Source: QHXM01 sp032160705 (GTDB taxonomy: Bacteria; Acidobacteriota; Blastocatellia; Pyrinomonadales; Pyrinomonadaceae). Taken from it: a stretch of 64,000 nt of DNA. Below the pieces are notes generated by a model. The model had not been told where the DNA came from and searched no databases. It saw nothing but the letters and a program-made list of their open reading frames with translations. Position numbers and translations under genes: made by a program. The stretch spans positions 40,260 to 104,259 of the forward strand of contig JAVHVE010000056.1 in the NCBI GenBank assembly GCA_032160705.1. Direction: 5' to 3'. Shown piece by piece: positions 27,010-36,495 of this stretch; within the stretch, counting starts at the first letter, position 1; the number at the start of each line of letters is the position of its first letter.

Positions 27010-27522
27010 ATGCGACGCCTGACAATTTTCCTTGCCCTTGCTTTCATCTTGACGCTCAGTTCTGCGGCGGCGACAGCGCAGGAGACTTTTACGAGCGACA
27101 ATGCCGGATACACCCTGGAGCTGCCCAGCGAGAAATGGCGCGTTATCCAAGAGCCGGACAGCCTGCACGAACACGCCGAGTTCGTCTACGGGGATCGCAA
27201 CGACGGCTACCTGAGAATCCGCAAAGAGGTGGTCGAAGCGGGGACGACCGCTTCAGACATCTCTCAACGAGATCAGGATCAGAAGCTCAAGTTTCAGACC
27301 GGCTACGTCGAAGGTAAAGAAGAGAAGTTTGCCGGACGCCTCAATGGCGTGACCTTCGCTTACGAATATACCGCCGGCGGCAAGGCGATGGCCGGGCGAC
27401 TCTACTACCTGCAAGCCGACAATCGCACCATCTATGCGCTGCGCTTCACGGGTCTGCGCGACCGTCTCTTGCAGATACGCAATCAGACAGACTCAATCGC
27501 CCGCAGCTTCCGACTCAAATGA
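27010..27522 (+). CDS. Exported protein of unknown function (PsbP-like look)
   Basis: 170 aa with a clear signal peptide (MRRLTIFLALAFILTL..., cleavage after ATAQ). The mature part ETFTSDNAGYTLELPSEKWR followed by alternating strands resembles the PsbP/DUF1795-type fold found in many exported bacterial proteins. ATG 27010 has GAGGAG upstream. No enzyme motif is visible. It stands alone between rph and the SET gene, followed by a heptamer repeat. Confidence 0.75.
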   Translation: MRRLTIFLALAFILTLSSAAATAQETFTSDNAGYTLELPSEKWRVIQEPDSLHEHAEFVYGDRNDGYLRIRKEVVEAGTTASDISQRDQDQKLKFQTGYVEGKEEKFAGRLNGVTFAYEYTAGGKAMAGRLYYLQADNRTIYALRFTGLRDRLLQIRNQTDSIARSFRLK

Positions 27523-27649
27523 AAAGCAGAATCCAGGAGTCAGAATCCAGAAGCCAGAAGAAAAGAAAATCTGTAGCAGCGGGTCTCCGCCCTTTCCTTC
27601 TGACTCCTGACTCCTGTCTTCTGTCTTCTGCTTTCTGTATTCTGCTTTA
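27522..27649. repeat. Heptamer inverted repeat, copy 2
   Basis: Left arm GAAAAGCAGAATCCAGGAGT plus further heptamers; loop with AGCGGGTCTCCGCC (the core in the opposite orientation); right arm of CTGACTC/CTGTCTT units ending TCTGCTTT. It ends one base before the ATG of the SET-domain gene, so the hairpin covers that gene's expected ribosome site. Confidence 0.85.
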
Positions 27650-27650
27650 G

Positions 27651-28067
27651 ATGAAACTCGCGCCCGGACTGGCGGTCAAAAAATCTCCCATCAACGGCAA
27701 GGGATGCTTTGCGACGCTTCGTTTCAGGCGCGGCAAAAAGATTGCCGACTACACAGGCGAGTTAATCACGAACGCCGAGGCCAACCGCCGGGCAAATCGC
27801 CGCCTGCTGCGTATCTGCGCGATAGATTCTCGTTGGAGTCTGGACGGCAGCTTAGGGGGCAACGGGACGCATTACATCAATCATTCGTGCGAGCCCAACA
27901 GCTTCATGAAAATACTCTACGGGCACATCCAGTTTTATGCGCTGCGCGACATTTCTCCCGGCGAAGAGATTACGATTGATTACGAAAGCACGCTGCATTC
28001 AGACAGGAAGCGATGTTACTGCGGAGCGAAAACCTGCCGGGGCACGATCAATCGAGTGACAAAATGA
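27651..28067 (+). CDS. SET-domain protein (putative lysine methyltransferase)
   Basis: 138 aa, nearly the whole protein being a SET domain: start GLAVKKSPINGKGCFATL, the SAM-binding NHSCEPN (~83-89), the catalytic Tyr in GEEITIDYE (~108-116), and a post-SET cysteine set CYCGAKTCRG that can hold zinc. Such short SET proteins are found in several bacterial phyla. The substrate is unknown; a DNA-binding or ribosomal protein is possible. No ribosome site is visible because a heptamer repeat occupies the leader. Confidence 0.85.
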   Translation: MKLAPGLAVKKSPINGKGCFATLRFRRGKKIADYTGELITNAEANRRANRRLLRICAIDSRWSLDGSLGGNGTHYINHSCEPNSFMKILYGHIQFYALRDISPGEEITIDYESTLHSDRKRCYCGAKTCRGTINRVTK

Positions 28068-28104
28068 GCGATGGTGCGTCCTCTGTAGCTGACTCGGCTT
28101 CACG

Positions 28105-28635
28105 CTAAAATTTGGTCGGCTGGATGTTCTCGCCGGGCTTGAGCGGGCGAGCGACGGCTTCACCGCGCACGATCACCAGCTTGCCCTCTTCCAGTTTGAG
28201 AATGGATGTTCCTCTCGCCACAGTGCGAGTCACCTGTCCGCCAATGGTCGTCGTCTCAAAGGTCTCATCTGCAACGTAGGCGCTTTGCCCATCCGGTTCG
28301 ACCTTAATCACAGTCTCGCCGCGCCTGTAATCATAGTCTTCGATAACGCCGAATCCTTGCTTGCTATAATCTCTGTACTGATCGCGGTTGAAGGTCAGTG
28401 TTTGCGTTGGCCCAAAACCTTCGACCGTCACCTTGAACTGAACGTCTTCTGACATATTGGCGACCAGAGTGTCCACGTCTTTGTTGCGCGCAGCCTTGTC
28501 CATCTCATCCAAAAAAGCTGCCACCTGCTGCTTTGTAATAAAGCCTTTTGGTTTACTGGAGCACGCGCTTGAAAGAAAGCACAGGGCGACGAGCGTGCAG
28601 GAAAGGGCGGCAGGAAGTCGATTACGGGGGAACAT
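28105..28635 (-). CDS. Lipoprotein with NTF2/SnoaL-like body
   Basis: 176 aa. Lipoprotein signal with lipobox LSSAC (Cys25) followed by SSK, so probably membrane-anchored. The mature part (AAFLDEMDKAARNKDVDTLV, then strands) has the helix-strand pattern of NTF2/SnoaL-like proteins. ATG 28635 has GGAGAC eight bases upstream. The gene lies 60 bp downstream of the sensor kinase on the same strand and may share its transcript. Function unknown. Confidence 0.75.
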   Translation of the reverse strand: MFPRNRLPAALSCTLVALCFLSSACSSKPKGFITKQQVAAFLDEMDKAARNKDVDTLVANMSEDVQFKVTVEGFGPTQTLTFNRDQYRDYSKQGFGVIEDYDYRRGETVIKVEPDGQSAYVADETFETTTIGGQVTRTVARGTSILKLEEGKLVIVRGEAVARPLKPGENIQPTKF

Positions 28636-28695
28636 ATCTGGTGTCTCCTTAATATTGAGGGATATTTTGCCGAATGGATGGTCGGTGCGGTCTGC

Positions 28696-30825
28696 TTACA
28701 GCCGGGGCAGGGTGAAGCTGAACTTTGAGCCGCGTCCGACTTCCGTTTCGAGGGTGACTGTGCCTCCGTGCTGCTCGACGACTTCGCGCACGAAAGAGAG
28801 ACCGAGACCCGTGGACTCTTCGTCCTTCTCCTGCCCGTCGCGCGCGACGCGGTAGAACTTCTCCCAGACGCGGTCAACCGATTCAGGCGGAATACCGTAG
28901 CCGCGATCCTCCACGCACAGCCGCACGGTGTCGGCTTCGAGCGCGGTCGAGACGGTGACGCTTGTTCTTTCAGGGCTGTACTTGATGGCGTTGCCCACCA
29001 GATTCGTGACGACCTGCGTGATGAGACTGCGGTCGGCGGCGACGGGCGGCAGCCGTTGCGATGGTTGCTCGATGAGGCGAATGCGCTTCTTCTTCGCCAC
29101 GGGCTGAAGGCTCGCTAAAGTTTCATGCACCACATCGTCCAGCCTGAGCGGAATCTTCAAGACCTCTTGCTTGTCTGCGGCTTCCAATTGTGTGACGGTG
29201 AGGAAGGTATTAATCATTCTTGAGAGACGCTGCGATTCGCTGTTGATGATCGAAAGAAACTCGCGCGACTCCGCAGGGATAGTTTCATCGTTCATCAGCA
29301 ACTCTGCGAACCCGTTGATGGAAGTTATAGGGGTGCGCAGCTCATGCGACATCAGCGAGATCATGTCGCTCTTCAACTTCTCATACTCCTTGATGCGCGT
29401 CACGTCGCGCACGGTGACGGCCAAACAAAGCGGCTGAGCAGGAGCACCAGCAGCAGTGCCGTTCTTACCGTTACCGCGCTCTGTGACGAGAGCGATTCGC
29501 AATTCAAGTGTTTGATTGTTGCGCTCCGGGAAATGCAACTCGCGCTCGTAGGCGTCGCCCGTTTGGAGCACGCGCCGCACCGCGATGAAAGGCTCGTCAA
29601 AGACGCCTCCGCGAAAGCGATCCAGCAAACCGAAGAGGTCGAGCGCGCGTGCTTCCTTTTCAATCAAGCGGGCTGCTCTCAGCAACGGCGGATTGACGTA
29701 GGCGAGCGTGCCGTCAAGATAAGCGACCGCGTGCCCGTCCGATGCTTCCGAGAGAACTTCAGCGCCGAATCTCTGTTCGGTCAGGAGGCCGCTGACCACG
29801 CCGAACGATTCAAGGCGGCTTTCGGCTGCTCTCGCGGAAATTAAAGTTAGAAAGTCACTGGGCACTGCGCGCTTGCGCGCCTCGTCGCGTTGAAAATTGC
29901 GCGCCAGTTGTTCGCCGACAGCTAAGAGGAGCGGGCGGTCGCTCTCGTCAAAGCTTTCGTGTAGACGAACGAGCAACGCGCCGACGGATCGTCCTTCGTG
30001 TTTCAGAGGCAGCGCGACGCTTGAAGGCGCGTTGCTCGTCCCCTCTGACGTGGTCATTGAAGGAACGCTCGTCACCATCTCGCCGGATACGACGGCGCGC
30101 TCGCACAAGTTGATTCCTTCGCGCCATGCGGAGTTACGGCCAGTTTCGAGACCGCCGCTCGTGGAAGCAGAGCGCAGGCGCGCCGCCGCAGCAAGCTGGC
30201 CGTTCTCGTCAGGGTGAAAAATTACGGCTTCATCCATTGGCAGAACCGTTGCCAGCAGTTTTAGCCCGCTCATCAAACGCGCGTTTGATGAGCCGCCTTC
30301 CAATCGGCTGACCTGCGAGGTCGCGTTGTGAATGTTGCGCGTCAACCCTGAGTCAATCGTCCACAGGCGTCTGAGTTGAACCACCAGCGCCGAAGCAAGT
30401 GCGGCCAGCGCCATCGGCGCAAACGCGATGTCAATGTGCAGGTATCTGGAGACGAACAAACTCGAACAGGCTAGAACCACAAGGCTGCCACCGAGAAACG
30501 GTAAAATGCGCTTCGCACCTGCGCGCGCTGTAGCAAAACCTGCGCTGAGCCCAGCCGCCAGAATCATCAAAGCGCCCAGCCACAATTGCGGAGCAGCGGC
30601 TGCGTTCGCTTCCGAGGGGCGCGAGAGTAGAAATGCCGCCTGAAGCGAGGCCAGCACCCCCGCCGCCCAGAGAAGCAAGACGAGGAGCGAGGCGCAGCAG
30701 GAAAGCGCCAGTGAAATCATTAAAGATCGCGAAGAAGTTCTATTTTTCAAGTTGATTGAGGCCGGAAGGATGGCGAGTTTTCTTAAACGTGCGCTTTCTT
30801 TGGTTGGGCAAAGCGAAAGAGCCAT
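28696..30825 (-). CDS. Membrane sensor histidine kinase (GAF-PAS-HisKA-HATPase)
   Basis: 709 aa. About four N-terminal membrane segments (residues ~35-170), a GAF-like domain (~190-320), a PAS-like domain (~345-450), HisKA with the phospho-His in LMSHELRTPI (~487), and HATPase with N-box NLVGNAIKYS, G1 EDRGYGIP and G2 STGLGLSF. It should autophosphorylate in response to a signal; no response regulator is next to it. ATG 30825 lies about 5 nt after a TATAAT box, so the message may be leaderless; an internal ATG at 30720 is possible. Confidence 0.9.
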   Translation of the reverse strand: MALSLCPTKESARLRKLAILPASINLKNRTSSRSLMISLALSCCASLLVLLLWAAGVLASLQAAFLLSRPSEANAAAAPQLWLGALMILAAGLSAGFATARAGAKRILPFLGGSLVVLACSSLFVSRYLHIDIAFAPMALAALASALVVQLRRLWTIDSGLTRNIHNATSQVSRLEGGSSNARLMSGLKLLATVLPMDEAVIFHPDENGQLAAAARLRSASTSGGLETGRNSAWREGINLCERAVVSGEMVTSVPSMTTSEGTSNAPSSVALPLKHEGRSVGALLVRLHESFDESDRPLLLAVGEQLARNFQRDEARKRAVPSDFLTLISARAAESRLESFGVVSGLLTEQRFGAEVLSEASDGHAVAYLDGTLAYVNPPLLRAARLIEKEARALDLFGLLDRFRGGVFDEPFIAVRRVLQTGDAYERELHFPERNNQTLELRIALVTERGNGKNGTAAGAPAQPLCLAVTVRDVTRIKEYEKLKSDMISLMSHELRTPITSINGFAELLMNDETIPAESREFLSIINSESQRLSRMINTFLTVTQLEAADKQEVLKIPLRLDDVVHETLASLQPVAKKKRIRLIEQPSQRLPPVAADRSLITQVVTNLVGNAIKYSPERTSVTVSTALEADTVRLCVEDRGYGIPPESVDRVWEKFYRVARDGQEKDEESTGLGLSFVREVVEQHGGTVTLETEVGRGSKFSFTLPRL

Positions 30826-30829
30826 CAGG

Positions 30830-30835
30830 ATTATA
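30830..30835 (-). promoter_or_regulatory. -10 box directly before the kinase start
   Basis: TATAAT on the minus strand, 4 bases before the ATG at 30825. This spacing would place the transcript start at or near the start codon. No clear -35. Confidence 0.4.
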
Positions 30836-30907
30836 CAATGAAAGGCATTGTTAAAGAAAGAGACTTTTTCGGTGGGAAGATTGAGAGAAACGAGTCGTCA
30901 GAGCCTT

Positions 30908-32344
30908 TTAGGACGAAAGTGCGGTTAAAACAGCCAGCAGTTCCGGCTCTTCGTCTTCGGCGACGGTTCTGAGGTCTAACAGAACTCTGCCCTCAGAGAT
31001 GCGTGCGATGACGGGAGGCTGGGAGAGGCGCAAGTACTCGTCCAAAGCGTCCGCCGAGAGGGTTTCGTGCGTGAGAGCAATCAGGGCGGTGGGCGGGTGT
31101 GTGGTCGGCGCAGAGCCGCCGCCGATGGCCGATTGGCCTTCGATAATCTCAGAGCGCAGCGCGGTCAAGGCTGGTTGATTTCGCAATTTTGAGAGAAAGG
31201 ATTGAGAGCGTCTCTCGATTTCATCAGTTGTGAGAGCGAGCATTCGAAGCGCCGGGACTTCCGTGATGGCAGCGCCACGGCGATGAGCTTCAAGCGTGGC
31301 TTCGAGCGCCGCGAGCGCGAGTTTGTCTGCACGCAGCGCACGATAGAGCGGATGCTTTCTCAATCTCTCGATGAGTTCACGGCGACCGACGATGAGACCG
31401 GCCTGTGATGCTCCAAGCAATTTGTCGCCGCTAAAAGAGATGATGTCAGCTCCGTCTTTGATTGCTTCGCTGATGACAGGCTCGCCCGCCAGACCGTAAG
31501 GACTGAGATCAAGGAGCGCGCCCGACCCTGCGTCTTCATAAAGGAAGAGCCCGGCTTCGTGAGCGAGACCGGCGAGTTCTGAAAGCGCAGGCGTGGCCGT
31601 GAAACCGACGATGCGATAGTTAGAGGGATGCACGCGCATGACGAGTCGTGTGTGCTCCGTGATCGCTCTCTTATAATCCGACAGGCGCGTCCGGTTGGTC
31701 GCGCCGACTTCCGAGAGGCGCGTACCGGATTGAGCCATCACTTCGGGAACGCGAAAGTCTCCGCCGATTTCCACCAGTTCGCCGCGCGAGATAATCGTCT
31801 CACCACCCTCGGCGAGCGCAGTCAGGATGAGCAGGGCTGCTGCTGCGCAGTTGTTGACGACGAGCGCGGCATCAGCTCCGGTCAAATCTACGAGCAACTT
31901 CTCGATGCTCGCTCCACGACGCCCACGCGCTCCCGTTTCCAAATCGTATTCAAGTGTGCAGTAGCGTGCGGCCTCGTCTGCGATAGCGCGCCGTGCTGCT
32001 TCGGACAAAGGCGCGCGTCCGAGGTTGGTGTGCAGGATGACGCCGCTGGCATTGATGACGTGGCGCAAGCCCCTGGATGCTTCTCGCCGACAGGCGCGTT
32101 CAAGCCTGCGGGCTGCTTCCGCAAGCAACGCCTCGCGCGTGTGATCGCCGTTGCTTGAGGCCTCTGTTGAGATTCCTGACTGAACGCTGGCGCGCAATTC
32201 GTCTGTGACGGCGCGCGCCAGTTGGGTCAAATGCTGTACGCCGATTGCATCTCTCAGCGCGCGTGCCGTCTCTGTTCGCAGCAGCGCATCAACGGAAGGT
32301 AAGGCACGAAGCAAATTTGATTTTGAGGTCTCTTGTTCTGACAT
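30908..32344 (-). CDS. selA: L-seryl-tRNA(Sec) selenium transferase
   Basis: 478 aa, usual length. It converts Ser-tRNA(Sec) to Sec-tRNA(Sec) using selenophosphate. Seen: VVNNCAAAALLIL, RGELVEIGGDFRVP, VGATNRT, and the PLP lysine in SFSGDKLLGASQAG. A full SelA implies selenoprotein synthesis in this organism; selB and selC are not in the window. It is transcribed toward the kinase gene with 82 bp between them. Confidence 0.95.
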   Translation of the reverse strand: MSEQETSKSNLLRALPSVDALLRTETARALRDAIGVQHLTQLARAVTDELRASVQSGISTEASSNGDHTREALLAEAARRLERACRREASRGLRHVINASGVILHTNLGRAPLSEAARRAIADEAARYCTLEYDLETGARGRRGASIEKLLVDLTGADAALVVNNCAAAALLILTALAEGGETIISRGELVEIGGDFRVPEVMAQSGTRLSEVGATNRTRLSDYKRAITEHTRLVMRVHPSNYRIVGFTATPALSELAGLAHEAGLFLYEDAGSGALLDLSPYGLAGEPVISEAIKDGADIISFSGDKLLGASQAGLIVGRRELIERLRKHPLYRALRADKLALAALEATLEAHRRGAAITEVPALRMLALTTDEIERRSQSFLSKLRNQPALTALRSEIIEGQSAIGGGSAPTTHPPTALIALTHETLSADALDEYLRLSQPPVIARISEGRVLLDLRTVAEDEEPELLAVLTALSS

Positions 32345-32563
32345 ATAAGTCTTGCATCCGGTGCGAGGGCGGCGAACAAACGTAACACATTATCGCTCAG
32401 ATTATCGAATTCAGTGAATGGAAGATTGCTGAGTCGCCTTTGTCTCGCTGGCGAAAACATCTTTATTGACACTTCGCTTTCAAAACGCCTAGACTCTTTT
32501 TGTGTGAGCCGCGCGTGGGTTTCACCCACATCCCTCCTGCGGCGGTAAGGAGAAAGACCTCAA

Positions 32564-33214
32564 GTGCCGATTCGTGATAACAAATTCGCGCGCCAGTCCA
32601 AGCAGCGTCAAGGCCAGCCGACGGGAAAGCGCGGCAATACGGCGTCTGACAGCGAGCCGACAGTTGAAGAGAAGCTGAAAAGGCTCGAAGACGACATCCG
32701 GCGTTTGAAGATAGAGTTCGACGTCTATTTCAACGGCGCATCAAAGCGTCCGCCCTACGACACGAAGGGGCGCGTCGAGACGATGCTCAAACGGCTCGGC
32801 GATGATCGCACACTGACGTTCGCGCAACGTTACCTGCTCAACTCGCTGACGGCGCGCTTCACGTCTTTCCGCGAATTATGGCGGCGGACGATGCAGGGGC
32901 GCGAAGAGGGGCGCGATGCTGCCGCCGCAGCGCGAGCCTCTGCGCGTGATGAAGCGAGTCACAGGGAAACTGCGGCGACCTTTGTTTGCGACGACGCGCA
33001 CAAGGATGTGCCGACCGTCAAACAGCTTTACGATGCTTTGATCGAAGCGAAGATGAAGTGCGGCGAACCGACCGACGATCTTTCGTTCCCACGCTTCCAT
33101 CACCTGATCGCCACGAAGACGGATAATTTGAAAGAGCGTCTGGGCTGTGACCGCGTGCGCTTTTCCATTGACGTCGAAGGCGGGCGCGTCAGCTTCAAAG
33201 CAAAGGGGGAGTAA
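32564..33214 (+). CDS. MXAN_5187-C-terminal-like protein, function unknown
   Basis: 216 aa. A basic disordered N-terminus is followed by a coiled helix (EEKLKRLEDDIRRLKIEFDVYF) and a region FAQRYLLNSLTARFTSFRELWRR typical of the MXAN_5187 C-terminal family of myxobacteria and acidobacteria. GTG 32564 has AAGGAG 11 bases upstream. No catalytic motif is seen. Divergent from selA. Confidence 0.7.
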   Translation: MPIRDNKFARQSKQRQGQPTGKRGNTASDSEPTVEEKLKRLEDDIRRLKIEFDVYFNGASKRPPYDTKGRVETMLKRLGDDRTLTFAQRYLLNSLTARFTSFRELWRRTMQGREEGRDAAAAARASARDEASHRETAATFVCDDAHKDVPTVKQLYDALIEAKMKCGEPTDDLSFPRFHHLIATKTDNLKERLGCDRVRFSIDVEGGRVSFKAKGE

Positions 33215-33352
33215 AAGCAGGAGACAGAAGACAGAAGACAGTAAAAGCAGAATACAGAATTCAGGAGTCAGAAGTCAGAATAATAAGGCGGAGAACCGCT
33301 GCAACAGATTTTCTTTTATTCTGTCTCCTGTCTTCTGTCTTCTGTCTCCTGA
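33213..33352. repeat. Heptamer inverted repeat, copy 3
   Basis: Left arm of GCAGGAGACAGAAGACAGAA-type units, repeated after a second AAAAGCAG; loop AAGGCGGAGAACCGCTGC; right arm of CTGTCTC/CTGTCTT units. It starts at the stop of the preceding gene. Confidence 0.88.
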
Positions 33353-33393
33353 AAAAAGAGGGCGAAAGCTATTAAGCTTTCGCCCTCTTTTTT
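33352..33393. terminator. Strong bidirectional Rho-independent terminator
   Basis: Perfect 19-bp stem AAAAAAGAGGGCGAAAGCT / AGCTTTCGCCCTCTTTTTT with a 4-nt loop. A T-run follows on both strands. It serves the plus-strand MXAN_5187-like gene and the minus-strand csp gene. Confidence 0.92.
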
Positions 33394-33459
33394 CTTGCGC
33401 TTCGCGGACTGAAATGACCGGAAGCGGTCAGTGGCTTTACATGGAAAGCCTGGGGAGCA

Positions 33460-33669
33460 TTACGCCATCTTGGTCACTTTTTCGGCCTGCGGGCCTTTCG
33501 GACCCTGCGTGACCTCAAACTCGACTTCCTGTCCCTCTTCGAGGGTCTTGAAGCCGTCGCCCTGAATGGCGCTGTAGTGAACGAAGATGTCTGAAGAGCC
33601 AGGCTGCTCGATGAAGCCATAACCCTTCGAGTTGTTAAACCACTTGACCTTACCGGTTATTCTAGACAT
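33460..33669 (-). CDS. Cold-shock-domain protein
   Basis: 69 aa, a single OB-fold RNA chaperone of the CspA family. RNP1 is KGYGFIEQ, RNP2 DIFVHYSAI. ATG 33669 has AGGAGG ten bases upstream. The region upstream is long and gene-free, as is common for csp leaders that control expression in the cold. Confidence 0.95.
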   Translation of the reverse strand: MSRITGKVKWFNNSKGYGFIEQPGSSDIFVHYSAIQGDGFKTLEEGQEVEFEVTQGPKGPQAEKVTKMA

Positions 33670-34098
33670 AGCAAACGAATCCTCCTAACGATTCGATAAA
33701 GCAAAGGCGAGAAAAGCTCTTCTTTGAGGGCTTATCCAGCGCCGACTTTTAGGTTAATGCTTGTGAGCCGAACGCGCTTTTCTTTTGGGGCGCAACACGG
33801 AAACACAACCAACAAAAAAAGCCTGTCTGCGATGCGATGCAGTCAAGACAACTGCACTCATCATCACATACAGACCAACAGAGAAAAACGATACTTCATA
33901 CTGTAGCGTTGGCAAATCGAATGAGCGGGGGCGAGTTTATTTGGGAAAAGCCCTGCCATCGAAACGACGGCGCATACTAAGCGATAGGCGCAATGCTGTC
34001 AAGCGGAAAATGCTTTAACTATTGGACAATTGCTGATAGACCGGAGACTCTCAGAACACGCTTTTCATCATCTCTGGTCTATCAGCAATCGTCGCTTT
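33670..34098. other. csp leader region and terminator-type hairpin
   Basis: No gene supported. The part next to csp probably holds its promoter and a long 5' leader. At 34029-34089 two 19-base arms, ATTGCTGATAGACCGGAGA and TCTCTGGTCTATCAGCAAT, pair almost fully around a 23-nt loop; CTTTTT follows on the plus strand. It lies just after the 3' end of the S46 peptidase gene. Confidence 0.6.
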
Positions 34099-36315
34099 TT
34101 ACTTCGCTTTTCCCGCCGCCGACATGCCCTTGATGTCGAGTTCCTTCAGGATGTAGCCTGCGCCGCCGAACTTGTCCGTCACAAAAAGCACGTAGCGAAT
34201 ATCAACAGAGATCGTCCGCCCTTTGTCTTCGTTATAAAAGAAATCGTTGCCGAGCCCTTCATAGTTGCCGTCAAAGACGATGCCGACCTGTTCGCCGCGC
34301 CCGTTCAAGACGGGGCTGCCGGAGTTGCCGCCGATGATGTCGGTCGTTGAAAGAAAATCTACGGGAACGTCAGCGTTATTGGCTATCGCATACGGGCCGA
34401 AGTCGCGCGCACGGTAAAGTTGCTTGAGCTTGTCTGGAGCGTCGAACGGTTCGCGCCCGGTGTCTTTCTCAACCACGCCGGAGAGATTGGTGAAGGGCAG
34501 ATAGATGGCCGCATCGCGCGGGACGTAGCCTTTGACTTCGCCGTAGGTGAAGCGCAGCGTGCGGTTGGCGTCCGGGTATAGCTTCGCTCCTTTCATCTCA
34601 GTCATGCCTTGAACGAGCAGCGGACGCCAGCGCTGAACGGTTGCGTTGAAGACTTGCTGGCGCGGTTGGATGCGCTGAGCTTCCGTGCCGAATTCGATGG
34701 CGATGTCAATGAGCGGCTCGCGCAGTTCGCGCAGTTGCGCGGTCGTGAGATCGAAGAGACCTGAGATGCTTTCGGCGGTCGCGTAGCGTTTACTGTCAAC
34801 GGCGGCGCGGGCAAAATCCTCTTCGGCGCGGCGGCGCGCTTCGCCCTGAAGGTTTCCGAATCGCTTTTCGATAAAGTCAATCTTCTGCGCGGGCGGCAGT
34901 TCATCGGCTTTGCGCAACAAGTAGGTGAGAAGCTCGCGTTCGGCTGTCGGATTACGTTCGGCAATCACGCCCGCAAGTTGAGCGCGCAGGCGCTGGATAC
35001 CCGCCGCGCCGAGAGCCGGGTTGCGCTCGGCCTCCGGCTTTTCTTTGTCGGCGGCGGCACGCTGCGCGAAAGACGCAACGGCGAGCAGGTCGCTCGCGCC
35101 GAATATCTGCTGAATGAGTTGGTCGCGTTGAGCTGTCGCAGTCAATTCCTGATAAGCCTTGTCGAGAGTGGGCAGGACTTCGCCGTATTTCGCTTTGCGC
35201 GCGGGGTCTGCGTCGAGCCAGCGCCTGAAGGCTGCTTCCTCTGCGCGCCTTTTCTCGACAATGCCTGCGCGGCGCATCGCTATCACAGAGCCTTCGTAGT
35301 TCTTCAACTCGTTGCTCAAGCCGAAAATGTCGCTCTGAAGTTTGATGCGCAAGGCCGGGTCGGTCTTGCCGATGTTTTCCAGTATCTCTATCCGCTTGGC
35401 GTAGAGGTCAACGAGGAAAGGCATCGCGATGTCCTGGTTGTAGGCGACCGAATAGCTTTCGCGGTAGCGGCGCGTCGAGCCGGGATAGCCCATCACCATC
35501 AGAAAATCATTTTCTTTGACGCCATTCATCGAGAGCGACAAAAACTTCTTCGGCTTGTAGGGAACGTTGCCGGTCGAATACTCGGCTGGCTTACCGTTCG
35601 CGCCGACGTAAGCGCGCATGAAAGTAAAATCGCCACAATGTCGCGGCCACTCGAAGTTATCGGGATCGCCGCCGTAGAAGCCTATGTTCTTGGGCGGCGC
35701 GTAGACTATGCGCACATCGCGCAAGACTAAATAGGTAAACTTGTAATAGGACAATCCATCGTTCATCGGCAGCACGCGAACCATGATGCCTTCGGGCTCA
35801 TTCGCGCCTGAAGCTTCAATCGCTTGAGCCTTGAGGGCAATCGCGCGGCTGCGCTCCGCCGGGGACATTGTGTCAGGGACGCCGTTTAAGATTTCGCTCG
35901 TGACATCTTTCAAGTCCTGCGTGATCGTCACGGTGTAGCCCTGGGCGGGCAACTCTTCGGCGCGCGTCAAGGCCCTGAAACCTTTTGCGCCATAATCGTT
36001 CGCCGCGCTTGAAGCTGAGACGAGGGCGTCGAAGGCGACGTGGTGATTGGTCAACAATAAACCTTCGGGAGAAACGAATTCACCTGTCCCGCCGCCGACA
36101 ATCACGACCGCATCTTTGAGGCTCACGCCGTTCGGATTGTAAATCTCCTCGGGCTTGAGCTTGAGACCGCGCCTGGCGAGTTTATCCAAAGGGAGCGAGG
36201 CAATCGCGTCCGGCAGAAACATTCCTTCATCAGCGAAAGCGCGAAAAGGAATGAGCGTGATGAACATCAGCGCAGCGAGCAGGAAAGCCGATGCGCGCGA
36301 GAATCTAGAAGGCAT
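34099..36315 (-). CDS. S46-family dipeptidyl-peptidase (DPP7/DPP11 type)
   Basis: 738 aa, exported serine peptidase. Signal peptide MPSRFSRASAFLLAALMFIT..., cleavage near AFA. A chymotrypsin-like fold split by a helical domain: His in LTNHHVAFDAL (~93), Ser in IGGNSGSPVLNG (~660), Asp in the ~225 region (YGGDPDNFEWPRH). Family members cut dipeptides from peptide N-termini in the periplasm. The residue before Ser that sets DPP7 or DPP11 specificity was not resolved. ATG 36315 has AAAGGAAGA upstream. Confidence 0.93.
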   Translation of the reverse strand: MPSRFSRASAFLLAALMFITLIPFRAFADEGMFLPDAIASLPLDKLARRGLKLKPEEIYNPNGVSLKDAVVIVGGGTGEFVSPEGLLLTNHHVAFDALVSASSAANDYGAKGFRALTRAEELPAQGYTVTITQDLKDVTSEILNGVPDTMSPAERSRAIALKAQAIEASGANEPEGIMVRVLPMNDGLSYYKFTYLVLRDVRIVYAPPKNIGFYGGDPDNFEWPRHCGDFTFMRAYVGANGKPAEYSTGNVPYKPKKFLSLSMNGVKENDFLMVMGYPGSTRRYRESYSVAYNQDIAMPFLVDLYAKRIEILENIGKTDPALRIKLQSDIFGLSNELKNYEGSVIAMRRAGIVEKRRAEEAAFRRWLDADPARKAKYGEVLPTLDKAYQELTATAQRDQLIQQIFGASDLLAVASFAQRAAADKEKPEAERNPALGAAGIQRLRAQLAGVIAERNPTAERELLTYLLRKADELPPAQKIDFIEKRFGNLQGEARRRAEEDFARAAVDSKRYATAESISGLFDLTTAQLRELREPLIDIAIEFGTEAQRIQPRQQVFNATVQRWRPLLVQGMTEMKGAKLYPDANRTLRFTYGEVKGYVPRDAAIYLPFTNLSGVVEKDTGREPFDAPDKLKQLYRARDFGPYAIANNADVPVDFLSTTDIIGGNSGSPVLNGRGEQVGIVFDGNYEGLGNDFFYNEDKGRTISVDIRYVLFVTDKFGGAGYILKELDIKGMSAAGKAK

Positions 36316-36378
36316 CTTGTTGAATCTTCCTTTAGTGATGATGTAATTGGCTGGTAAGGATATTAGCAGAAAAAAGAA

Positions 36379-36490
36379 GTTGGCAGTAGGCAGTGGGCAG
36401 TTGGCAGAAAAAGCAAGAAAGGCAGTAAAGACTCACTCGTCTCTACTGCCTTTTGTCTTTGCTGCCAACTGCCCACTGCCTACTGCCAAC
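36379..36490. repeat. Heptamer inverted repeat (GGCAGTT type), copy 4
   Basis: Left arm AGTTGGCAGTAGGCAGTGGG and more, right arm its reverse complement ending ACTGCCAACT. An inner hairpin GGCAGTA...TACTGCC is in the loop. The heptamer differs from the CAGAAGA type but the design is the same. Located between the S46 and M23 genes. Confidence 0.85.
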
Positions 36491-36495
36491 TATTC

